A DNA stretch of 64,000 nucleotides from Bemisia tabaci. Its lineage: Eukaryota; Arthropoda; Insecta; Hemiptera; Aleyrodidae. Positions 55,980-64,000 of the stretch are shown here, in pieces. The position numbers and the translations under genes were made by a program. The notes under the pieces were generated by a model. The model was not told where the DNA came from, ran no database searches, and worked only from the letters and a program-made list of their open reading frames with translations. Location of the stretch: the NCBI RefSeq assembly GCF_918797505.1, contig NC_092793.1:80225912-80289911 (forward strand), written 5' to 3'. Every line of letters begins with the position of its first letter. Within the stretch, counting starts at the first letter, position 1.

Positions 55980-56359
55980 GGACGTATTTCTACCAAACAG
56001 ACCTATGTGCAGGTGAGAAATATGGGGTGTGCTCTAGAGAGCTGCATAAGAAGCAATGTAAAAGTGGGCGTGATTCCTTTTGAAGAATTAGAAAAGCGGA
56101 ATTTTACATTCTACCAAACAAACCTATGTGCCAACTGAATGCGGGATATATGAGCCACAGGCATGCCAAGAGAGCGTTGTGGACAGGGCTCATGAGTTAA
56201 AGCGCACCATCGACGAGCTCGTCGTCGTCACGCGTATCGTTCGTTGCCGCTGACGTCACTGGCGCATTATTATTCTCATTCACTCTTACGCAAAGAGAAC
56301 TAACGAGCACACCCCATATTTCTCACCTCCACATAGGTCTGTTTGGTAGAAATACGTCC
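55980..56359. mobile_element. MITE, GGACGTATTTC family, long copy with AATT TSD
   Basis: GGACGTATTTCTACCAAACA at the left is mirrored at the right, and the mirror continues for about 55 bases (GTGAGAAATATGGGGTGTGC). AATT flanks both sides (55976-55979, 56360-56363). At 380 bp it is about three times the length of the 122 bp copies, and an internal CTACCAAACAAACCTATGTG repeats the terminal block. Confidence 0.85.
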
Positions 56360-56900
56360 AATTGAGATTTCGATTTCATCACGATTCTATCGATTCTGCG
56401 CAATCGATGTCCTTAATCAGTGAAATGATGGTAAAATGCCAACCACAACGAACAAGTTTAAAAACGGCCGGTAACTTTCAGCCGATAACATTGCTGAAAC
56501 TTGGAGAACTCCTACCTGCATGCAAGGCCGGAGTAGGCGCCGCAAGCCGACCGCTGCAAAGTTCCGATAGAGCGTGTAATAATCCATTACAAGTTCCGCC
56601 TTCAAACTTGGAGGACGCAGCCACGAGCACAGGAGACGTGACCACGGCACGCAGCGAGGAGTTGGGATCGATACCCCTTGCCTAACAAAGGTTATACATC
56701 GAAGCTGTAACTTCGATTCTCGGTTCTGAGCCTAGATTAGTAATCAGTTTGTTGCTAATTGCTAACAGCATGTCCGCGTCGGCTTGAAATGATAGCGAGC
56801 CGAATTCAATTAAGACGCGTTCCTCTCGACTGCACGGCATTAGCTACCTTCCCGCACCGTAATATACAGTCCTCTTTTGCTGACCAAGAACCCATATTTT
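56360..56900. other. unassigned sequence
   Basis: The 107-codon plus frame 56362-56685 and the 77-codon minus frame beneath it show no recognised domain. Confidence 0.4.
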
Positions 56901-57318
56901 ACGTTGCGGTGATTCCTCCCAGGAAGTAAACGAACATCGATATATCGAATCCATTTTGCTGAAATTCGAGTGCCGCTTTTCAATCTATGTAAAAACAGAG
57001 GCGTTATAGCGTAGAAGCATTCTTCAGCATCCTATGGTGAAAAATATCTTCCAAAAACCCTAATAATTAAAACCAAATGAGACTAAACGCAATATATAGC
57101 GTTTGATTAGTCAAATCAAACTGGAATTTATGCGTTAAGTCTCATTTGGTTTTAATTTAGGATTCTCGAGAGAGCTTTTTCACCAATAGACTGCTGAAAT
57201 ATGCTTCTATACTGTTGTTTCTCTGTTTCCACACAGGATGTAAGGCAAAACTTGTATTTTAGCGAAATGTATTCGATGTATTGATGTTAGTCTCCTTCCC
57301 GGGAGGGATTACCTTAAT
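56901..57318. mobile_element. 418 bp foldback element
   Basis: Arms diverge outward from a well-kept centre. TTAAAACCAAATGAGACTAA is mirrored by AAGTCTCATTTGGTTTTAA. Further out GTAGAAGCAT, TCGAATCCATTTTGCTGAAA and GATTCCTCCCAGGAAG all have imperfect partners. The loop has ATATATAGCG. No target duplication was resolved. Confidence 0.75.
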
Positions 57319-58150
57319 ACGTTTACGTCTGCAAAATTAAAGTTTACAGAGGAGTACAACGACCGATTTTCTCGTCAGACAATGTATTTATTTCCTTGAA
57401 GAGAAACTAATAAAAGTGTTTCTTTGCGATTCCATGTAATGATGAAAGACACTTTACAAACTATTCCAATAGACTGATGATTCGTTACCTCTAAAAAAAA
57501 AAGAAAGAAAATGACAGACATTTAAAACGTCGAAATCTGATCGTGAATCACGTATTTTCCGACTGTAATTTTGACGGTAAAGCACTGTGTGATGATTCAA
57601 CCCTGTGATGGTCCTCTTACCTCGTCTCGTGGTTCATTTGCCATTTTCCTCTATTTCAGAAAGTACCGTTCAAAAAAAGTTTCAAAAATCCCCTTTTTTA
57701 TAAATCCAGAGCATTCACATTGCAGTACGTATCGTAAATTCCAAGACTTCCTATGAAAAAAAGAGGTGGCATATCACCCGGCAACACTGGCAAAAGTTAC
57801 GGCGCCTCTGGTAACCTTTAACTCGTCGCGATTCAGAAATCAAGTTTTTAATATTCCCTTTCAGGCAGCAGATATTCGATATTTGCAATTCGGCAGGCAC
57901 CCTTTGAAGCGGTGCGCGCCCCAAATTATCCCTGCAGTTAAAAAAAATCTCCTGTAACTGATATACCGCTACGTCTCATGTTTCTAAGCTGCGTTGCCAC
58001 ATTTTTATGCAATATTAAAACTCCTTAAAATAAAACATGGAAACTGCCTAAGCATCTTAATGTCCAGGCACAAGAAAAATGTGCAACCTGTGCCATCTTG
58101 GTTTTGCATTCTCCAGGTAATGATCATAAAGTACGGCTGAACGAGGAATC
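57319..58150. other. unassigned sequence
   Basis: Two short plus frames, none recognised. Confidence 0.5.
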
Positions 58151-58154
58151 AACT

Positions 58155-58276
58155 GGACGTATTTCTATCAAACGGAACTATGTGCATTAAGACATGAGCC
58201 CTGAAACCCACAAGAATACATGCATAATAGGGTTCGCGTCCTAATACACATAGTTCCGTTTGGCAGAAATACGTCA
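58155..58276. mobile_element. 122 bp MITE, GGACGTATTTC family, AACT TSD
   Basis: GGACGTATTTCTATCAAACG with AACTATGTGCATTA at the left is mirrored by TAGTTCCGTTTGGCAGAAAT at the right. AACT lies at 58151-58154 and 58277-58280. It is the cleanest representative of the family here. Confidence 0.85.
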
Positions 58277-58280
58277 AACT

Positions 58281-58870
58281 TAGACTCAGCTCACAGTATG
58301 TTTGAGCGTATTATCAATAAGGAACTATCTTCATGGTGGCTTCAGCCGCGAGACCAAGAAGGATACATAATGGAGATAGTATTCCATTTAATTTTAAAAA
58401 TACGTTCATAAGAAATTCTGATTATACAAATACTATGACAACAAGACTGCATCTGTGGGAAAAAGCCCTTATAGCATGCACTTATATGGAATTCGGGCTC
58501 CAAACCAGGGCCGGTGGACCGGTTCACCAAGCGTGGCGTAGAGCGGTGATTTAACCTCAGTGTCGGTTTTCCTGCAGTTCTCCGTGTAGGCAACACTAGC
58601 TCCCACGTGGTCGAATAGTGGTATCGTTCTCAGGTGTCACGTTTTATTTATTTCTTTATTCATTTATTTTAAACAATACGCCAAAAACCAATTCACATGA
58701 AATCACAAACAATAATTTTAATTTTATTCTAAGATGTAAAAATGGGAGAAGTGTCCAATTTGTTTCCTAATAAAGCATTTCAAGGGTAACTAAAGTTTCT
58801 TAAAGCGTAGATCAAGACATCCATGGTCTATAAAGCATTTACACACTTGATTGTGTAATTTGAAGAGCAG
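58281..58870. other. unassigned sequence
   Basis: Short overlapping frames on both strands. A TTTATTT-rich run lies near 58643. No domain is recognised. Confidence 0.45.
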
Positions 58871-58878
58871 ATCTCAAC

Positions 58879-59269
58879 CAGAGATGGAAAATTTCATGAA
58901 ATTTATGCGCATGAAATTTCATGGCATTTTGCGAAACTTTTGGGGTTACATGTAGGAGGCCAAGATATGCATAGATAGTCAAGTCATTCTCGATTTTGAC
59001 ATTTTCCCTCTAGGCCTAAACATTTACGCATTGCAAATGTTTTCGTTTGGTTTGGAGGTTAGATGGGGGCTTAATTCCTCCCTAAACTTCCCTTCGTGTC
59101 TACCTTCGTGTATAGCACTTCATTAGGGTAGTATATACTGCCGCATCCACAAGAAGACCACGTAAAATGCTTTCCGGACTTTTTAAGATTAAATTAGTTA
59201 TTCCCAAAAAAATTAACAAATTTCAAATGTTGTGATTTGAGCCTTTCGAAATCCCACTTTTCATCTCTG
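58879..59269. mobile_element. hAT-type MITE, CAGAGATGGAAAATTTC termini, perfect 8 bp TSD
   Basis: CAGAGATGGAAAATTTCATG at the left and CCCACTTTTCATCTCTG at the right. ATCTCAAC flanks both sides directly (58871-58878, 59270-59277). The subterminal AAATTTCATGAAATTT block recalls the hAT-type MITE at 30391. It is 391 bp with no transposase. Confidence 0.9.
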
Positions 59270-59277
59270 ATCTCAAC

Positions 59278-60693
59278 ATGTCTTTCATGGAGGTCATAAG
59301 GGTTTTCATTAATATTTGGCAGTTGTTCTTTTTTTCTTTTTCTTTGTTCTCTTGTTTTGAATATCAGCGTGCGAGGGCGCGGATTGTGGTATCACGTGCA
59401 GTTATTGTAGCTCAATTAAAAAAGTTTCTCAATTTGATGCGGGGTGGTGCGGCCTGAGCACACTGTCACCAGACCGGATCATAAAAAGTCTCGTAGAGCG
59501 ACGAGATGTCTCGCGACTGTTTTGTCACACCGGACGGCAACGCGTTGGAGTCGAGATCCTTTGTGTCGGCGACGGCAGCGCCGCGGCGCGGGGCGGAAAT
59601 GAATTAGAAGCCGGCGGAAAAGAAATGCCCGGGTCTTTTTCAGCTCCTCCGCGAATGGAGAGTGGAGGCGGTGGGAGGAAAAATGGAAATGCGGGGGAAA
59701 CGGAATTATGCACTCGATGAAATATTGCACACACGCGACGTCCTCGCAGCGAGATCGTGGGTCGTTCTTCCGTCGGATCTCGTTCATCGATGTCGGCGTT
59801 TTGCACTTAAAACAATTTTTCGAGTAATTTTATCTTGAATTTACGGGATGTCGAAATGGCATACAAATGTCACCTCAAGCTTAATGTAAGGAGTAACTTT
59901 GTAGAGAGTGTATGGACATCTCGCCTCTCCACTTTCCGTAGACGCCTCAGGATCCAAAAATTGCGGCGCTTTGTTTTGGTTTTTGAAAATGGGAGAGGGG
60001 TCATCACTAACTTTTCATGGTTATCACCAGCCGTACTTCCTGCCACCTTTTTTAGGTATATCCTAGGCGATTCTCCTAACAAATAGCATACAATCAGCCG
60101 TGAAACCATGTAAACACGTCGTAATAATACATTTGAGTTTTCCGGTGCGATATGCAAATCAAACTGCATTATAAGTCACATTGTATGTATTAACGTTTTT
60201 TACAGGGTTCGCCATTTTTGGGTCCGAAGAGCTCCACGAATCTCAGGATGAGGGCGCCAATCAAAAACGAATGTCACACGGCGAAACTAATTTTATCAAG
60301 TTACTCTATGTAAGAAGTATGCGAGTCTGTAGCTGAGCAAAGAAAAAGCTTCGGCTGACATGGACTGGTTTAAATAGAGGAGAAAAAAGTCAAATTTAAA
60401 AAAAAAAAATGAGTTTTGCGCTGAGATCGCTCTTGAGATTTCACGTTCAATTTAATGTGAGATTTCAATAAAGGGAACTTCTGTTTTTAAAGAGAAGGCT
60501 TGTTGTGTTCAGGAGGTGGCATATCATGCGAGTTAAATTGTAGTTACGAGAAAGGAAATAAACTTATCATCATGGAATTTCCCCCATTAATGCTATAATA
60601 GAATTCTCTGCTTTCATTTATCTGCGTATTCTTTGCCACAGGGCAAAGATTTTCTATCATAGCATTTATATATTTAGCGTGGAAATGAAATTA
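59278..60693. other. unassigned sequence with GC-rich patch
   Basis: GC-rich at 59510-59700. The 93 to 102 codon minus frames there overlap each other and look compositional. No element ends are identified. Confidence 0.4.
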
Positions 60694-60940
60694 TACACGG
60701 AAAAAAATGTGTAAGGGGTTATCCTCTAAAATTGCGGTACACTATCCAAATATCCAAATTTGTTGGATGATATGGACATTTCCCATTAATGTTGGTTGCA
60801 CCGCAACACTGTTGGGGCAATACAGTAGTCACGGTAGTACCGCAACATTTGGGTTTGTAAACTAATCTATTGGAGTAGTACCACATTTAATTGGAGATGC
60901 CCATATCATCCAACAACCCCTTGCTCTTTTTTTTCAAGTA
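60694..60940. mobile_element. MITE, TACACGGAAAAAAATG terminus
   Basis: TACACGGAAAAAAATGTGTA at the left; the right end is CTTTTTTTTC with the outermost bases lost. Inner arms mirror GTAAGGGGTTAT and TTGTTGGATGATATGG, and ACCGCAACA occurs in both orientations. Confidence 0.65.
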
Positions 60941-61650
60941 GCGTTTTCTTATTACTCCTAATTAACAGCTTTTAATGAGTGAAAATCTAAAACCTACCAA
61001 GACCGAGATCGTTTTCCTGGGGAGCTCGTGTTAAAATTCGATCGCTGCTGGCAGTTAAAGTTTCCCGAGGATTGATTGTCAGTTTATTTTTCTTCTTCAT
61101 CTTTTTTTACGCTTTTATAGATACGCTTCTCTGCCCTGTCTAGTAGCCGAGACAAGTGCGTGCAGATTGATTCACGTAGATTAATGATCGAATGTAGACT
61201 CAATTAAAGATGATTAATTTTAATTTTTAAAACGATTTGTCAGCCTTCGCCACTGCTGGTTTTGTGCGAGAGAGCAAAACCGGGATTGCCACTTTTTGTT
61301 AAGACGTATTTTGTGAATTTGCCAGGTCTGAATTTCTTGTTAAAATATGGCAATGAATGAAACGATCGAATGAAAGCAACTCCGAATAGGTTCAATCATT
61401 AAGTGCAACAATTTGATATGGATTGCATTTTTCAAAAACGATCCATGAGCATTCCAATGTCGCTGAGATTGAGCAACTTTTTTTTTTACCTTTCAAACAT
61501 AAACTGATCATTGAAACAAGCTTTATCTTCACTCCCAATAAATTAAAAATTCAAGACGAAAAGAATCTTTGTAAACTTAATTGTTTCATTTGTTGATTTA
61601 TTGCAAAGGATGTGTGAAGTTGCACAACCATAGCAACATTAAAATGCTCT
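60941..61650. other. unassigned sequence
   Basis: No gene or element is recognised. Confidence 0.5.
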
Positions 61651-61654
61651 GGTT

Positions 61655-61703
<49 letters not shown>

Positions 61704-61715
61704 AAAATGCAATCC
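61651..61715. repeat. GGATTGCATTTTGCAA repeat end with expanded homopolymer
   Basis: On the minus strand it reads GGATTGCATTTTGCA, then about 44 A, then GGAACCAGAGC. The element at 201-339 has GCAATAAGGAACCACC at the same point, so the short ATAA seems to have grown into a long A tract. The lysine-rich frame across it is an artefact. Confidence 0.6.
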
Positions 61716-62408
61716 ATATAATGTGCATAATCTAGTCACTGAAAATAATAGTCTTTTGAATTCGTGTTATTTGTGTGTTGGGAGTAAAGAAACGATTGAA
61801 ATGTATGTAATATGCAGTAAACATTTTCAATGTGCCATCTGCAGAAAATATTTCGTATATCTTTCAAATACCCAGAAAAATGGTCGATAAAATTATATTT
61901 AAAGTGCAACTTTCATCGGACGATTCAACGGTAAAAGTCTTATCTTTAAATCTCGGTTATGGACAGTTGAAATAAAAGTATAAAAAAGGAGTCATTAAAT
62001 TTTATCTCTCGTTTCATGCCTTTCCGTAATTACTCAGCCGTTTCCATCCGAATATTCACCACTAAATATTTGCCTTTCACGAGGCGGCAACAACTCCGCG
62101 CTTAAGATGTACCTAATGATGTTGTAGAATATTAATTGTGCGTCACAACATCCCCCTCCTTTACCTCCCCCACGCTAAACGCGGTTCGGTTTAATTACAT
62201 CGTAACATAGGGTGGAGGGGCAGGCGGGGGGAGGAGTGGAAGAAAAAATCCCCCGCTTAGCGACTTTGACATCCATCCCGTTTTTCTTCCCGGAAATCCC
62301 TCGTTTCGGAAACCCAGGGCAATTATCTCCGTGAAATTTGCGCTGATTGTGGTGCTTATCAGTGCACGGTTTTACCGTGTTCAAAAACTGCGCTCATTAC
62401 TCACGTAT
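61716..62408. other. unassigned sequence before the LTR element
   Basis: G-rich run at 62211-62234. No gene is recognised. Confidence 0.5.
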
Positions 62409-62829
62409 TGTTAGACTGAGAAGCCTCTCAGATGCAACGATGGGCGATGTTGTTTAGAGTAAAAATAACAAAAAGGATAATTGATAATTTGCAACCATGT
62501 GAGAGAAGGTGAGACTCCCTGGGATTGTGCTCTGGCTGAAAAATACCTACACAAGTGAGATAAAACAACATTGAATTAATAAGATGAATAAAGAAAGCAG
62601 TAGGAAATAAAACACCCTTTATCAGTGAGGAAAGGTATTTTTCAGCTGGAGACACAAAACCGGGAGCTTCACCTTCTCGATGAGTGGATTCAGACTCACG
62701 CCCGGCCATGTTAGTTTTTAGTTCATCAGTCTCTCTCGAATGAGCACCATGTCGGTTTTTTCCGCAATAAAATATCATTCATTTTCACGCAATTAATTTT
62801 GGTTGACGTTATTTTCGTCAAAAACGACA
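62409..62829 (+). mobile_element. 5' LTR of a Ty1/copia element
   Basis: The right boundary is firm because the primer-binding site starts at 62830, directly after ...CGACA. The left boundary at TGTTAGACTGAG is chosen because copia LTRs begin TGTT and end in CA, and it gives a typical 421 bp. AATAAA at about 62587 could serve polyadenylation. The 3' LTR lies beyond the window, so the left end and any target duplication are unconfirmed. The 116-codon minus frame here is a shadow. Confidence 0.7.
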
Positions 62830-62844
62830 GGTTATGGGCCCAGC
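62830..62844 (+). promoter_or_regulatory. primer-binding site, initiator tRNA-Met anticodon arm type
   Basis: GGTTATGGGCCCAGC is complementary to GCTGGGCCCATAACC, the anticodon stem-loop of eukaryotic initiator tRNA-Met with CAU in its centre. Drosophila copia is known to prime reverse transcription from an internal site of cleaved initiator tRNA rather than from the 3' end. The same priming mode is inferred here. Confidence 0.9.
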
Positions 62845-62878
62845 TGACCCAAAAGTGAAAGTGTATCGAAATTTTCGT

Positions 62879-63080
62879 ATCGCGTTAATGTGGTGTAAAC
62901 GCGGACAGTAAGAAATAAAAAATTTAAAAAATAAAATAAAATCGCGTGCTGCGGAATGTGGTGTGAACGCGGACAGTAAGAAATAAAAATTTAAAAACAA
63001 AATAAAATCGCGCGATGTGGAATGCGGTGTGATCGCGGACAATAAGAAATAAAAATTTAAAAATAAAATAACATAAAATA
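62879..63080 (+). repeat. three tandem ~67 bp leader repeats
   Basis: GCGGACAGTAAGAAATAAAA starts units at 62901 and 62969, and GCGGACAATAAGAAATAAAA at 63035. A partial unit precedes the first. Each has AATTTAAAAA, then AATAAAATCGCG and GCGGTGTGAAC-like text. The array fills the untranslated leader between primer-binding site and gag. Confidence 0.9.
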
Positions 63081-63096
63081 TAAAATAAAATTTAAA

Positions 63097-64000
63097 ATGG
63101 AGTCGGAATCCGTGATAAAAGCGGGATACATCAACATCTCTAAACTTAAAGGAAGTGCGAACTACCAACTATGGAAGTTTGAAGCGCAAATATTTTTGGA
63201 AGCAAGTGGACTGTTCGGGATTGTTAGTGGAACGGAAACCAAACCACTAACGGATGCTGAAAAACTTCAAAAGTGGCTTAAAAATGATGCTTCAGCTAAG
63301 AAAGTGATAGTGACCACAATCGAAAAACCATTGCTGACAAATATTTTAACCTGTGAAACGTCTGCGGAGATGTGGGCAACTCTAAAAAGTGTGTACGGGT
63401 ATAACACCAATCAAGAAAAAAGTGCGTTATTCCGTGAATTTTATGCAGCTACGTACACTAAAGGAGATGTTATGAGCTACGTGGCCAAATTGGAGAATCT
63501 CTTTGCGCAGTTGAGAGCGCTGGATCATACCCTCAAGAATGAACTGCTGATAAATAAAATACTACAGTCACTGCCGGACTCCTGGAGGTCCTTCGTGACT
63601 GGATTTGATTTTTTGCCGGAAACCAACAAGACATTAGACACTCTTAAAAATCGCATTGTTCTGGAGCAAAATAAAACAAAAACCGAGAAGGAGGAACCTG
63701 TGGCTTTCTTTGGAAGCGAAAAAAGAAAGTGCTATCGGTGTAATAAAGTGGGACATCTGAAACGTCAATGTCGAGTCAAAATGCCTGGAAAATCTGATAA
63801 AACAGGTGAAAAATCATCTCGCGGTGAAACTTCCAATGCCAGAAAGCGGTGCTCCATTTGTAAGAAGGATAATCACGATGAAGCTGCATGCTTCTTTAGA
63901 AATAAAAATAACAGTGTCAAGAAGAATGATAATGAAGACAATGCCGTGTCGTTTCTTGCCCTCCAAGAAGAACAGGAAAATGACGTGTGGATCGTGGACT
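63097..64000 (+). CDS. gag: Ty1/copia Gag(-Pol) polyprotein, 5' part, cut by window end
   Basis: An open frame runs from ATG at 63097 through 301 codons to the window edge. Residues about 10-46 have the copia Gag signature KLKGSANYQLWK followed by an (L/F)xxxSG stretch. Residues about 90-195 resemble the UBN2-type Gag domain (EMWATLKSVYG, then SLPDSW). A retroviral zinc knuckle CYRCNKVGHLKRQC (CX2CX4HX4C) lies at 212-225, and a second CX2CX4HX4C array lies at 252-265 (CSICKKDNHDEAAC). The last codons read WIVD (298-301). Copia proteases begin W(I/V)xDSG(A/C), so the final Asp is the predicted catalytic residue. Gag packages element RNA in virus-like particles; protease, integrase and reverse transcriptase should follow outside. 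The frame is intact, so the copy may be young. This ATG is the first in frame after the leader repeats. Confidence 0.95.
   Translation, partial: MESESVIKAGYINISKLKGSANYQLWKFEAQIFLEASGLFGIVSGTETKPLTDAEKLQKWLKNDASAKKVIVTTIEKPLLTNILTCETSAEMWATLKSVYGYNTNQEKSALFREFYAATYTKGDVMSYVAKLENLFAQLRALDHTLKNELLINKILQSLPDSWRSFVTGFDFLPETNKTLDTLKNRIVLEQNKTKTEKEEPVAFFGSEKRKCYRCNKVGHLKRQCRVKMPGKSDKTGEKSSRGETSNARKRCSICKKDNHDEAACFFRNKNNSVKKNDNEDNAVSFLALQEEQENDVWIVD

Overview
The window looks like nuclear DNA of an arthropod, most likely an insect. It is AT-rich and has no recognisable host gene in about 62 kb. It is crowded with short inverted-repeat elements, and it ends in a Ty1/copia retrotransposon whose primer-binding site is of the kind known from Drosophila copia. 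Some dispersed repeats, above all the family with termini CTGCCGTGCTAAGG, remind me of whitefly (Bemisia) sequence. That is recollection, not a search result. I see no bacterial operons, ribosome-binding-site patterns, CRISPR arrays or defence genes.

Layout. 0.2-3 kb: hairpin MITEs and two related ~500 bp foldback elements. 3.4-6.6 kb: two copies of a CACTGG-terminal MITE, a decayed LINE 3' end on the minus strand (about 3986-4300), and a 1.2 kb foldback (4467-5692). 9-10 kb: a tiny retroposed tail with a 14 bp target duplication, then two adjacent MITEs. 11.8-23 kb: scattered MITEs, including one nested inside another (21.4-21.9 kb). 23-30 kb: pyrimidine tracts, a GC-richer patch at 23.7-24.4 kb, and MITEs. 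30-35.6 kb: an hAT-type MITE with a perfect 8 bp target duplication, a MITE with a degenerate 9 bp duplication, a nested MITE pair, and a possible 57 bp exon. 35.6-42 kb: quiet, with few repeats. 42-45 kb: a 143 bp tandem array, a pogo/Tigger-like MITE and a 251 bp tandem duplication. 49.5-51.1 kb: an 882 bp hAT-type element and a TAGGGTG MITE. 52.2-54.2 kb: a near-perfect inverted repeat with two 927 bp arms. 54.6-60.9 kb: nested inverted-repeat elements, two 4-bp-duplication MITEs, a 418 bp foldback and another hAT-type MITE. 62.4-64 kb: 5' LTR, primer-binding site, tandem-repeat leader and the Gag start of a copia element, cut by the window edge exactly at the predicted protease active-site Asp.

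The only coding sequence I support with confidence is the copia Gag/Pol start. The other open frames are short, lack recognisable domains and often lie inside inverted repeats. The window is therefore best read as intergenic or long-intron DNA shaped by repeated insertion of non-autonomous elements. Several insertions are resolved by target-site duplications and by nesting order. I did not find a clear new biological system. The most unusual structures are the long, very similar inverted repeats, which if transcribed would give long double-stranded RNA.
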